From Gammaproteobacteria bacterium (GTDB lineage: Bacteria; Pseudomonadota; Gammaproteobacteria; Steroidobacterales; Steroidobacteraceae), in the NCBI GenBank assembly GCA_024642505.1, contig JAHEAZ010000009.1, positions 1 to 64,000 on the forward strand: a DNA stretch of 64,000 nt, written 5' to 3'. The position numbers and the translations under genes were made by a program. Positions 31,064-39,491 of this stretch are shown piece by piece. How positions within the stretch are numbered: the stretch's first letter is position 1; each line of letters begins with the position of its first letter. The notes beneath the pieces were generated by a model that was given only the letters and a program-made list of their open reading frames with translations, did not search any database and was not told the origin of the DNA.

Positions 31064-31790
31064 GAAGATCGTCTTCGCCGCGGCGATGCTGGCCCCGGCA
31101 ATGGCCCTTGGCGAGGCCGCCGCGCACCTCGACCACGCCGGCACCGACATCCACAACGACGCGTCGCTGCAACGCGGCGCACGCAACTTCGTGAACTATT
31201 GTCTCGGCTGTCACTCCGCCCAGTACGTGCGCTGGAATCGTGTTGCGGCCGACCTTGGCATCGGCGAGGCGGAACTCGAGCGGAACCTGATGTTCACCGG
31301 CGGCAAGTCGTACGACACGATCAAGAGTGCGATGCCCCGCGCGCAGGCGACTGAGTGGTTCGGCGTTGCGCCGCCCGACCTGTCACTGATCGCGCGCAGT
31401 CGCGGCACCGATTACATCTACACCTTCCTGCGGACCTTCTACGCGGATCCGTCGCGGCCCGCCGGAGTGAACAATCTGGTGTTGCCCAACACGGCCATGC
31501 CGCATGTGCTTGCCGACCTGCAGGGGGTCCAGACTCCGAGGGTAGAACTGGTAACTCGTGAGGGCGCGACCGAGGAACACATAGTGGGGCTTACCGGCGG
31601 CTCGCCCGGAACCCTGTCAGGGGAGGAGTACGATGAGTTCGTGCGGGACACCGTCAACTTCCTCGACTACATCGGTGAGCCGGTCAAGGCCAAGCGCCAG
31701 TCCATGGGCGTGTGGGTGGTGCTGTTCCTGCTGGTTTTCTGGCTGTTCACGTACCTCCTGAAGAAGGAGTACTGGAAGGACATTCATTGA
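31053..31790 (+). CDS. petC: Cytochrome c1
   Basis: The heme c subunit of complex III. The 245-residue protein has a signal peptide (about 1-23), the heme-binding motif CLGCH (50-54), a downstream methionine-ligand region PNTAMPHVL, and a C-terminal membrane anchor (WVVLFLLVFWLFTYLLKK). It completes petABC. In many gammaproteobacteria sspA follows; here 85 bp lead directly to sspB. Confidence 0.96.
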   Translation: MLIKKIVFAAAMLAPAMALGEAAAHLDHAGTDIHNDASLQRGARNFVNYCLGCHSAQYVRWNRVAADLGIGEAELERNLMFTGGKSYDTIKSAMPRAQATEWFGVAPPDLSLIARSRGTDYIYTFLRTFYADPSRPAGVNNLVLPNTAMPHVLADLQGVQTPRVELVTREGATEEHIVGLTGGSPGTLSGEEYDEFVRDTVNFLDYIGEPVKAKRQSMGVWVVLFLLVFWLFTYLLKKEYWKDIH

Positions 31791-31875
31791 CAGCGCGGGC
31801 GTTCATCGCCCATGCGCGGAACGCCCCGGGGCGGACAGCACTGCCCCGGAGGGCAGCTGCCGGAGGCCGCCCGGT

Positions 31876-32265
31876 TTGACTGCGACGCCCACTTCCCGGC
31901 GACCCTACCTCGTGCGCGCCATGCACGAGTGGATGACGGACAATGGTCAGACTCCGCATCTCGTCGTCGACGCCGGGGTCGACGGAGTGGAGGTGCCTTC
32001 TGCCTACGTCAAGGACGGTCGCGTCATCCTCAATGTCAGCTGGCAGGCGACCCAGAGCCTGAAACTCGGCAATGACTTCATCGAATTTTCGGCACGCTTC
32101 GGCGGTGTCTCTCACCATGTCCTGGTCCCGGGCAGGGCTGTACTCGGCATCTATGCGCGCGAGACCGGCCAGGGAATGCTCTTCCAGGACGAGGAAGGCG
32201 ATACGCAGCCGCCGCCGCCCGCGTCCGGGGGCGGCGGCAAGCCGAAGCTGCGCGTCGTGAAGTAG
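31876..32265 (+). CDS. sspB: ClpXP protease specificity-enhancing factor SspB
   Basis: SspB delivers ssrA-tagged proteins to ClpXP. The 129-residue protein has SRRPYLVRAMHEWMTDN at the N-terminus, TPHLVVDA, ARFGG and the C-terminal ClpX-binding tail PKLRVVK after a proline- and glycine-rich linker. The start is a TTG at 31876, supported by GGAGG 9 nt upstream and by the conserved RPYL segment that precedes the first ATG. SspA, its usual upstream partner, is absent here. Confidence 0.93.
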   Translation: MTATPTSRRPYLVRAMHEWMTDNGQTPHLVVDAGVDGVEVPSAYVKDGRVILNVSWQATQSLKLGNDFIEFSARFGGVSHHVLVPGRAVLGIYARETGQGMLFQDEEGDTQPPPPASGGGGKPKLRVVK

Positions 32266-32299
32266 GCGCCGTTCCGGCTTCAGTCGCGGTGGGAGTGGC

Positions 32300-32674
32300 C
32301 TAGAGACTGAAGGCCGCGCGGATCAGCCGGCAATTCAGGTTCTCTGGCTCACCGTCCACTTCGACGACGTCAAAGCGCGCCGGCAACCCGGCGAGCCGGG
32401 GGTATCGCATCAGGAGGGCCTGCGCGGCGCGCACCAGGCGTGCACGCTTGGCGCGCGTGATACTGGCGGCCGCGCCGCCAAAATCATTCCGTGACCGGTA
32501 GCGGACCTCGATAATCGCAAGTACGCCGTCTTCGACCGCTACGATATCGAGCTCGCCCTGGCGGTTGCGGAAATTGCGGGTCACCACGACGTAGCCGGCG
32601 TATTCGAGATAGCGGCAGGCGGCATCCTCCGCCGCCTGGCCGACGGTCAGGTGGTGGGGGGCCTGCCGTGTCAC
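32300..32674 (-). CDS. yraN: YraN family endonuclease-like protein (UPF0102)
   Basis: A 124-residue UPF0102 protein with a restriction-endonuclease-like fold. The conserved core is RNFRNRQGELDIVA, then IIEVRYRS, giving the E-x-D...ExK-like site (here ExR). Its role is not established. It overlaps lpoA by 4 nt on the same strand, the common gammaproteobacterial order rsmI / lpoA-yraN. Confidence 0.92.
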   Translation of the reverse strand: MTRQAPHHLTVGQAAEDAACRYLEYAGYVVVTRNFRNRQGELDIVAVEDGVLAIIEVRYRSRNDFGGAAASITRAKRARLVRAAQALLMRYPRLAGLPARFDVVEVDGEPENLNCRLIRAAFSL

Positions 32675-34497
32675 TGGCCTGGGCCAAGGCCCGACTGCAG
32701 CAGTGGCTGTGGAAGGCCGCCGTTGACCTGTACGAATTCGAGCTGGCGGTGGACTCGTCCCTGTCCGTCAAGGGAGAAGCGTCCGGTCAGCCCGGCTACC
32801 GTGCCGCCGAAGGGGGCGCGCCGGCGGGCAAGTTCGGCAACGATGCCGTAGGCGTCGTAGCCGAACGCGTACAGGCGGCTGCGCGCCGGCGAACGATCCG
32901 GCCAGGTAGACGCCGCGATTTCACGCTGCAGCGCCGCAGGGCCCGCCGCGTCAATTACCCACGGCATGTCAGGGAAAATCACGCCATCGAGGTCGTTGTT
33001 GCCGCTGCCGCCCGGCTCGAAGATTTCGGAAGTCGAGTACATCGGAAGGCTGCCCGCGTAATTGAAGCGCAGCTGTGTCCTGATCAGCCTGCCGGCCACC
33101 GACTGCGCCGCCACGAAAATGAACTGGGCGTCCGGGCGGTAGGCGAAGGTCGGCTGGTCACTGTCGGTCTCGACCGGCCTAAGGTCGATCAGTCCGTTGA
33201 TGATGTCCCGGAAATCGGTCGTGCCAGGCGCGTAGACGCTGCGCGCCGCCAGCGTTCCGCCGGCGGCTGCCAGTTCCTCGGAGAAGGCTGCCAGCACCCG
33301 CTGTCCCCAGTCGTTGGCGGGAACCAGCGCCACTCCGCTGACCAGTCCGTCGGCCACGGCGCGCCGCGCGGACTGCCGCGCCTCGTCCTCCGGGGACAGC
33401 GCGAACTGAAAAAAATCGCTCGGCGTGATGGTTCCCTCGGGCAGGAAGTTCAGCACCAGCGTCTTGGCACGGCCGTCGGCGATCGAGGCGAGCCTGGCGA
33501 CCTCCTCGCGTGTCAACGGGCCGACTACGATGCGCGCTCCATCGGCCAGGGCGGCGAGGTAGGCGTTGCCCGCATCCGATGCGGCCACGTCATAGAGCCT
33601 GATATGTGGGCGGGTGCCCTCGGGTTGCTGGTAATAGGCGCTCAGGAATCCGTTCTGGACCGCCAGGCCGGCACTCGCGGCGCGTCCGCTCAGCGGCAGC
33701 AGCAGCGCTATATGGGACGAGGGCTCGATGGAGGAGGTATAGCGTTCGGCAAGTTCCGGCCAGAGGGTGGCGTTGGCCGGATGCGCCGGGTAGCGCAGCC
33801 GCCAGGCTTGTAACTGGCTGCGCGTGCCGGCGCTGCCGATGGACGCGTCGGCCTCGATGCGGCCCAGCTCGAGCCATCCGGCGACAACCTGGTCGGTACC
33901 CGGGGGCGGCCGGACGTCGGCGCCGCGCCGTGCCGCACCCGCAACGCTTTCGATGATCATGGCCTGGTTGGCAAGCCTGGCTTCGTCGCCGCGCAGTTGA
34001 CCCTCGCGCGATACCAGCGTCACGACAGCCTCGGGAACTTGGCCGAGCGCGAACTGTGCCCGCGCGCGGGTGGCGAGCGAAGCGGGGTCTGGCGGAGCAC
34101 CCGATTCGTCGAGCAGAGCGAGCGCCTTTTCTGGCTGTCTGGCGAGGAGGGCTAGCTCGGCCATGAGCCGGCGCCTTTCCTGGCTGTCCGCGGCCAAGAC
34201 CGGCTCAGCGAGCCGGCCGAGCGTACGCTCCACCGCGGCCCTGTCGCCCGCTGCAAGCCATTCGCGCGCAGCGGCAAGCCACAGGCCGTTGACACGCGGC
34301 TGTGGCGCCATTGCCGCGGCTTCCTCCCAGGACCGGGCGGCGGCGGCGTGCTCCCCGCGCTGGCCGAGTTGCACGGCTCGTGTTTCGATTGCGCCAGTTG
34401 CGTCAGGCCGGACCCCGGTCGTCGGCTGGCATGCTGCCGCGAGTACGGTGACAAGAAGGGCTGCTGCCAGACGCGGCGGGGTGTATGAGGCTTGCAT
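32671..34497 (-). CDS. lpoA: Penicillin-binding protein activator LpoA (LppC family lipoprotein)
   Basis: LpoA is an outer-membrane lipoprotein that reaches through the periplasm to activate PBP1A. The 608-residue protein has a lipoprotein signal with Cys23 (TVLAAAC), an N-terminal TPR-like helical region (about 40-240) and a C-terminal periplasmic-binding-protein-like domain starting at HIALLLPLSGR. The open frame extends 270 codons upstream, over rsmI, but that part is antisense to a clear gene; ATG 34497 is the real start. Confidence 0.93.
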   Translation of the reverse strand: MQASYTPPRLAAALLVTVLAAACQPTTGVRPDATGAIETRAVQLGQRGEHAAAARSWEEAAAMAPQPRVNGLWLAAAREWLAAGDRAAVERTLGRLAEPVLAADSQERRRLMAELALLARQPEKALALLDESGAPPDPASLATRARAQFALGQVPEAVVTLVSREGQLRGDEARLANQAMIIESVAGAARRGADVRPPPGTDQVVAGWLELGRIEADASIGSAGTRSQLQAWRLRYPAHPANATLWPELAERYTSSIEPSSHIALLLPLSGRAASAGLAVQNGFLSAYYQQPEGTRPHIRLYDVAASDAGNAYLAALADGARIVVGPLTREEVARLASIADGRAKTLVLNFLPEGTITPSDFFQFALSPEDEARQSARRAVADGLVSGVALVPANDWGQRVLAAFSEELAAAGGTLAARSVYAPGTTDFRDIINGLIDLRPVETDSDQPTFAYRPDAQFIFVAAQSVAGRLIRTQLRFNYAGSLPMYSTSEIFEPGGSGNNDLDGVIFPDMPWVIDAAGPAALQREIAASTWPDRSPARSRLYAFGYDAYGIVAELARRRAPFGGTVAGLTGRFSLDGQGRVHRQLEFVQVNGGLPQPLLQSGLGPGQ

Positions 34498-34550
34498 CGC
34501 GATACGCCCTTGGCGAGGATCGTTGCGCCGCGCCATGCGGCCGGGAGTGA

Positions 34551-34556
34551 CATTAT
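34551..34556 (-). promoter_or_regulatory. Candidate -10 element of lpoA-yraN
   Basis: A perfect TATAAT on the minus strand lies 54 bp before the lpoA ATG and would start transcription near 34544. The -35 region is poor. It overlaps the start region of the divergent rsmI gene. Confidence 0.35.
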
Positions 34557-34557
34557 A

Positions 34558-35400
34558 GTGACCAAGACGGGCCGTCTTTACGTGGTATCGACCCCGATCG
34601 GCAATATGGGCGACCTGTCGGCCCGCGCCCGCGAGGTGCTCGCAGGCGTGGCAGTGGTGGCCGCCGAGGACACGCGCCACAGCGGTCGGTTGCTGCAGTC
34701 CCTGGGGATTTCCCGCCTGCTTGTATCGCTGCACGAGCACAATGAGCGCGAACGGGTACCCGAATTGCTCGATCGGCTGCGGCGCGGCGAGGACGTCGCG
34801 CTGGTCAGCGACGCCGGCACGCCGCTGGTCAGCGACCCCGGATTCCACCTGGTTCGCGGCGCCATCGCTGCCGGGGTGACTGTCAGCCCGGTGCCGGGTC
34901 CGTGTGCGGCGGTCGCGGCGCTCAGCGTATCCGGCCTGCCCGTCGATCGATTCTGCTTCGAGGGATTCCTGCCGCCGCGCCGCGCCGCGCGCCGGGCGCG
35001 ACTCGAGGGCCTGGTCGCGGAGATGCGTACCCTGGTGTTCTACGAGGCTCCGCAACGGCTGGCGGATAGCCTGGCGGATGCAGCCGCCAAGCTCGGCGCG
35101 GGACGCAACGCGGCCGTCGCGCGCGAGTTGACCAAGCTGCATGAAAGCCTCTACCACGGGACCCTGGGCGAACTTGCCCGCCGCGCGGCGGAGGAGTCCG
35201 ACATGAATCGTGGCGAGATGGTGCTGATCATCGGCGGTGCCGCCGCCCCGGCCCCAATCCGGTCCGCGGAACTCGACAGGACGCTGAAATCCTTGCTCAA
35301 GTTTCATTCTCCGTCGCAGGCTGCATCGCTCGCCGCGGAAATCACCGGCTTACGCCGTAACGCGTGCTACTCGCGTGCGCTCGAACTGGCCGGCAGTTGA
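34558..35400 (+). CDS. rsmI: 16S rRNA (cytidine-1402 2'-O)-methyltransferase
   Basis: RsmI adds the 2'-O-methyl group to C1402 in the decoding centre of 16S rRNA. The 280-residue protein begins RLYVVSTPIGNMGDLS and has AEDTRHSGRLLQ, LVSDAGTPLVSDPG and VPGPCAAVAALSVSGLP, the SAM-binding signature of the tetrapyrrole-methylase fold. GTG 34558 is preceded by GGGAG at 10 nt. It is divergent from lpoA and 48 bp before rnpB. Confidence 0.96.
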   Translation: MTKTGRLYVVSTPIGNMGDLSARAREVLAGVAVVAAEDTRHSGRLLQSLGISRLLVSLHEHNERERVPELLDRLRRGEDVALVSDAGTPLVSDPGFHLVRGAIAAGVTVSPVPGPCAAVAALSVSGLPVDRFCFEGFLPPRRAARRARLEGLVAEMRTLVFYEAPQRLADSLADAAAKLGAGRNAAVARELTKLHESLYHGTLGELARRAAEESDMNRGEMVLIIGGAAAPAPIRSAELDRTLKSLLKFHSPSQAASLAAEITGLRRNACYSRALELAGS

Positions 35401-35413
35401 TAGTTGATGTCGC

Positions 35414-35442
35414 TTGAATACGCGCCCCAAAGCCCCTATGTT
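35414..35442 (+). promoter_or_regulatory. rnpB promoter
   Basis: TTGAAT at 35414-35419 and TATGTT at 35437-35442 are exactly 17 bp apart and predict a start at 35449, the first base of the RNase P P1 helix. Confidence 0.75.
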
Positions 35443-35448
35443 GCCTGC

Positions 35449-35819
<371 letters not shown>

Positions 35820-35944
35820 ACTTCTCACCACAAATCTGCGCGTTCCACCCTGAAACGTGCTGAACTCTAATAAGCCGCACGAAGTTAGTTCTATAAGTGC
35901 CTGATTTCAGGGCCCCAGAGAAAGCCTGCCGCTGCATGAAAGAT

Positions 35945-35980
35945 CGGCTCTAAGTCTCTGAGCCGCAAGAATTTTTTTTT
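35945..35980 (+). terminator. Terminator-like hairpin and T9 tract after rnpB
   Basis: CGGCTC (35945-35950) pairs with GAGCCG (35960-35965), then after 6 nt comes a run of nine T. The gap between stem and T tract is larger than ideal. The T tract lies at about -54 to -46 of the mraZ promoter and may also act as an UP element. Confidence 0.5.
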
Positions 35981-35990
35981 CAAGAAGCCG

Positions 35991-36019
35991 TTGACCGCCA
36001 GCACTCGTCTGCCTATAGT
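35991..36019 (+). promoter_or_regulatory. Promoter of the dcw cluster (Pmra)
   Basis: TTGACC at 35991-35996 and TATAGT at 36014-36019 have a 17-bp spacer, close to the sigma-70 consensus. Transcription should start near 36026, right before the MraZ boxes and 48 nt before mraZ. No other equally strong promoter is seen inside the cluster. Confidence 0.82.
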
Positions 36020-36028
36020 GGCGCGAAG

Positions 36029-36053
36029 TGGGAGAAAGTGGGAGGAAATGGGA
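36029..36053 (+). promoter_or_regulatory. MraZ operator: three TGGGA repeats
   Basis: TGGGA occurs at 36029, 36039 and 36049, each separated by 5 nt, giving a 10-bp period on one face of the helix. This is the known MraZ-binding pattern. It starts 3 bp after the predicted transcription start, so bound MraZ should block its own operon. Confidence 0.78.
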
Positions 36054-36073
36054 GAAAATCCCGTTCCTGAACT

Positions 36074-36526
36074 GTGTTTCGCGGCGCAAACAAAGTCACT
36101 CTGGATGCCAAAGGCCGGATGGTCATGCCCACCCGGTATCGCGAGCGCCTGTTCGAGCGCTGCGAAGGCAAGCTCGTGATTACGGTCGACCGGGACCAGT
36201 GCCTGCTTCTCTATCCGCTGCCCGACTGGGAAGAGATCGAGCGCAAATTGATGCGCCTGCCGACGTTGAACGAACAGGCGCGGCGACTGCAGCGGCTGAT
36301 GGTCGGACACGCCTCTGACGTCGAACTCGACGGTCACGGCCGCGTGCTGCTGCCGCCCAAGCTGCGCGAGTTCGCGCATCTCGTTCGCAACGCGATCCTC
36401 ATCGGACAGGGTGCTCGCTTCGAGTTGTGGGACGAGCAGAGGTGGGACGAGCGCCGCGACGAGTGGCTCAACGCCGGGCACTCGGCGGAGCTATTGCCGC
36501 CGGAGCTCGGCTCGCTGTCCCTGTAA
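36074..36526 (+). CDS. mraZ: Transcriptional regulator MraZ
   Basis: MraZ is a ring-forming AbrB-fold repressor that controls the dcw cluster, including itself. The 150-residue protein has two copies of the DxxGR motif: LDAKGRMVMPTRYR near residue 10 and LDGHGRVLLPPKLRE near residue 82. The start is GTG 36074 (FRGANKVTLDAKGR), with only a weak ribosome site. It is first in the cluster, 12 nt before rsmH, and its operator lies in its own leader. Confidence 0.96.
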   Translation: MFRGANKVTLDAKGRMVMPTRYRERLFERCEGKLVITVDRDQCLLLYPLPDWEEIERKLMRLPTLNEQARRLQRLMVGHASDVELDGHGRVLLPPKLREFAHLVRNAILIGQGARFELWDEQRWDERRDEWLNAGHSAELLPPELGSLSL

Positions 36527-36538
36527 GACGCGCGAGCT

Positions 36539-37495
36539 GTGGCGGGCAACGCGGGCGGGGTTTCGGGCGGCGCGGCCGAACACGCGCCGGTGCTGCTCGA
36601 CGAGGCACTCGGAGCGCTCGTCTTGCGGCCCGACGGGTTCTACGTCGACGCCACGTTCGGCCGGGGAGGGCACACGCGGGCCATCCTTGCACTGCTTGGG
36701 AAACAGGGGAAATTGCTTGCCATCGACCGGGACCCGCAGGCTGTCAGCGCAGCGAGGGCGTTGCTTGATCCGGATCCGCGGGCCAGCGTCGTCCATTCAC
36801 CTTTCTCCCAGCTGGGCGAGGCAATCCACGGCTTCGGGCGTCCCGTCGACGGAATCCTGCTCGACCTTGGCGTTTCGTCCCCGCAGCTTGACGACGCGGC
36901 GCGCGGCTTCAGCTTTCTGCGCGACGGTCCGCTCGACATGCGCATGGATCCGGAGGGTGGAGAGACCGCTGCCGCGTGGCTGGCGCGCGCAAGCGAAAGG
37001 GAGATCGCAACGGTGATCTCACGACTCGGGGAAGAGCGCTATGCCCGCCGCATCGCCCATGCAATCGTTACCGCCCGCATCGAGCATCCGATCGTCACGA
37101 CTGCCGGACTGGCTGGCGTCGTGTCGCAGGCGGTGCCGACACGCGAACCGGGCAAGCATCCGGCGACGCGCACCTTCCAGGCCCTGCGCATCTACGTCAA
37201 CCGCGAGCTCGAGGAGCTTGAACAGGTTCTGCCGCAGGCCGTGGAATGTCTGGCGCCAGGCGGGCGTCTGGTGGTGATCAGCTTCCACTCGCTCGAAGAC
37301 CGGATCGTGAAGCGGTTCATGCGGCGCGAGTCCAGGGACGATCCGGCCTGGGCCGGTCTGCCAACGGTGCCCGACCAGGCGCGTGCCCGCTTGAGCCTGG
37401 TCGGTCGCGCCGTGTTTCCATCCGATGACGAAGTGCGGCGCAATCCGCGTGCCCGCAGCGCGGTGCTGCGCGCGGCAGAGAAGGTGGCGGCATGA
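36539..37495 (+). CDS. rsmH: 16S rRNA (cytosine-1402 N4)-methyltransferase
   Basis: RsmH adds the N4-methyl group to C1402 of 16S rRNA, the same base that RsmI modifies; both genes lie within 2 kb. The 318-residue protein has [26 protein letters not shown] (SAM site), [15 protein letters not shown] and [17 protein letters not shown]. It starts at GTG 36539 and overlaps ftsL by 4 nt. Confidence 0.97.
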   Translation: MAGNAGGVSGGAAEHAPVLLDEALGALVLRPDGFYVDATFGRGGHTRAILALLGKQGKLLAIDRDPQAVSAARALLDPDPRASVVHSPFSQLGEAIHGFGRPVDGILLDLGVSSPQLDDAARGFSFLRDGPLDMRMDPEGGETAAAWLARASEREIATVISRLGEERYARRIAHAIVTARIEHPIVTTAGLAGVVSQAVPTREPGKHPATRTFQALRIYVNRELEELEQVLPQAVECLAPGGRLVVISFHSLEDRIVKRFMRRESRDDPAWAGLPTVPDQARARLSLVGRAVFPSDDEVRRNPRARSAVLRAAEKVAA

Positions 37496-37770
37496 AGTCC
37501 GGCCGCTTGGTGTTGTTGATCCTGCCGCTGCTATGGCTGGCAGTACTGGCTTCGGCGGTCGGAGTGGTTTTCGTGCGCCACGAGGCGCGCAGCCTGTTCA
37601 CTGAACTGGAGCAGCTCTCGTCGGAGCGCGACCAGCTCAATATCGAGTGGGGCCAGTTGCAGCTCGAGCAGAGCGCGTGGTCCAACCACGGCTTCGTCGA
37701 GCGGGTAGCCAACGACAAGCTTCGCATGACTCTGCCCCAGCCAGCCGAAGTACGGATCGTCACACCATGA
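37492..37770 (+). CDS. ftsL: Cell division protein FtsL
   Basis: FtsL is a small bitopic division protein that forms a complex with FtsB and FtsQ and activates FtsWI. The 92-residue protein has one membrane helix (residues 5-27) and a periplasmic leucine-zipper coiled coil ([20 protein letters not shown]). The sequence is poorly conserved in this family; position between rsmH and ftsI settles the call. Both ends overlap neighbours by 4 nt. Confidence 0.93.
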   Translation: MKSGRLVLLILPLLWLAVLASAVGVVFVRHEARSLFTELEQLSSERDQLNIEWGQLQLEQSAWSNHGFVERVANDKLRMTLPQPAEVRIVTP

Positions 37771-39491
37771 AGCGCCGGCAAGACATGGGCGAGTTCGACC
37801 CCGGCCGCTTCCGTGGCCGTTCGCGGCTGGTCGTGACCGGCCTGGTATTGATGGCCTGTGCGCTAACCGCGCGCGCAGTGCACCTGCAGGTGCTCGACCA
37901 GGAGTTCCTGGCGCAGGAGGGTGACAAGCGCTACCTGCGCGAAGCCAAGGTGCCGGCTCACCGCGGTGCGGTCGTCGATCGCTTCGGCGAGCCGCTCGCC
38001 GTCAGTTCACCGGTGGACACGGTCTGGGTCAACCCGCAGGTGCTGGCCCAGTCGCCGGACGAAATCACCCGTCTGGCCAAGGCGCTGGATCGCGATTCCC
38101 GCTGGCTGGCGCAGCGTGTCACCAGCAACCTCGATCGCCAGTTCCTGTACGTCGCGCGCCACATGGACCCGCCCGACGCCGCGAAGGTCAAGGCTCTCGG
38201 TATCCCCGGCGTAGAGCTGATGCGCGAGTACAAGCGCTATTACCCGAATGGTGAAGTGACCGGCCATGTGCTTGGCTTCACCAACCTCGACGAGGCCGGC
38301 CAGGAAGGACTCGAACTGGCGTATGACCAGTCGCTGGCGGGAATCGACGGGCTGAAGCGCGTGATCAAGGACGCGAAGGGCCGCACAGTCGAAAACGTCG
38401 AGAGCATCCGGGCGCCACGTCCGGGGGAAGACCTGGAAACCAGCGTCGACCTGCGCATCCAGTATCTCGCCTACCGCGAGCTGAAGGCCGCTGTACGCCG
38501 GAACCGTGCGCTCGCTGGGTCGGTGATCGTTCTTGACGTACAGACCGGCGAAGTGCTGGCGATGGTCAACCAGCCGTCGTTCAATCCAAACGACCGCGCC
38601 CAGTACGAAGTATCGCGCTACCGAAACCGCGCCGTCACCGACATCATCGAACCCGGCTCGAGCATCAAGCCCTTCATCCTTGCCGCGGCACTCGGCTCGG
38701 GCCGGTACCACCCCGAGACGGTGGTCGACACATCGCCGGGTTCGGTCCGGGTAGGCATCAAGACGATCACCGACAAGCACAACCTCGGCGCGGTCGACGT
38801 GAATACGATCCTGGCGCGCTCGAGCAACGTCGGCATGGCCAAGATCGCGCTGTCGCTCGAGCCCGAGCAGATCCATACGACTCTGACCACGCTCGGCTTC
38901 GGGCAGGTGACCGCCAGCGGCTTTCCAGGCGAGTCCGCCGGCCTGTTGAGCAATGCCTCGCACTGGCGGCCGATCGGCATCGCAACGCTGGCCTACGGCT
39001 ACGGCATGTCGGTGACACCGCTGCAGCTGGCGCAGGCCTACGCCACCATCGGTTCGTTTGGCGTCCGCCGGCCGATCACTTTCCGGCGCGTCGATGGACC
39101 GGTACCTGGCGAGCGCGTGATCGCCGAGCCCGTGTCGCGCGACCTGCTCGGGCTGCTCGAGCGCGTCGTCAGCCCGAGCGGCACCGGCATCAAGGCCACC
39201 GTGCCGGGCTATACAGTTGCCGGCAAGACGGGCACCGCCTGGAAAGCCGCGGACGGCGGCTATTCGCAGCATCGCTACACCTCGGTATTTGCTGGCCTGG
39301 TACCCGCATCTCGTCCCAGGCTAGCCGTCGTCGTGCTGATCGACGAACCTTCAGGTGCCCTGTACTACGGCGGCGACGTCGCCGCGCCCGTGTTTGCCTC
39401 GGTAATGTCCGGGGCATTGCGCCTGATGGGCGTTGCGCCCGACGACCTGAGCCACGTCGAGCCGGCAACCGTCGTGCAGGCCGGGCCATGA
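37767..39491 (+). CDS. ftsI: Peptidoglycan transpeptidase FtsI (PBP3)
   Basis: FtsI crosslinks septal peptidoglycan. The 574-residue protein has one N-terminal membrane helix (about 19-38), the pedestal domain with RGAVVDRFGEPLAVS, and the penicillin-binding domain with Ser298 in GSSIKPF, the SSN motif in ARSSNVGM and KTGTAW. All three active-site motifs are intact. The start is ATG 37767, overlapping ftsL by 4 nt; the longer frame overlaps ftsL. Confidence 0.97.
   Translation: MKRRQDMGEFDPGRFRGRSRLVVTGLVLMACALTARAVHLQVLDQEFLAQEGDKRYLREAKVPAHRGAVVDRFGEPLAVSSPVDTVWVNPQVLAQSPDEITRLAKALDRDSRWLAQRVTSNLDRQFLYVARHMDPPDAAKVKALGIPGVELMREYKRYYPNGEVTGHVLGFTNLDEAGQEGLELAYDQSLAGIDGLKRVIKDAKGRTVENVESIRAPRPGEDLETSVDLRIQYLAYRELKAAVRRNRALAGSVIVLDVQTGEVLAMVNQPSFNPNDRAQYEVSRYRNRAVTDIIEPGSSIKPFILAAALGSGRYHPETVVDTSPGSVRVGIKTITDKHNLGAVDVNTILARSSNVGMAKIALSLEPEQIHTTLTTLGFGQVTASGFPGESAGLLSNASHWRPIGIATLAYGYGMSVTPLQLAQAYATIGSFGVRRPITFRRVDGPVPGERVIAEPVSRDLLGLLERVVSPSGTGIKATVPGYTVAGKTGTAWKAADGGYSQHRYTSVFAGLVPASRPRLAVVVLIDEPSGALYYGGDVAAPVFASVMSGALRLMGVAPDDLSHVEPATVVQAGP

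Noticed and set aside
34498-35307. 270-codon upstream extension of lpoA
   Set aside because: It is antisense to rsmI, and the lipoprotein signal peptide begins at 34497.
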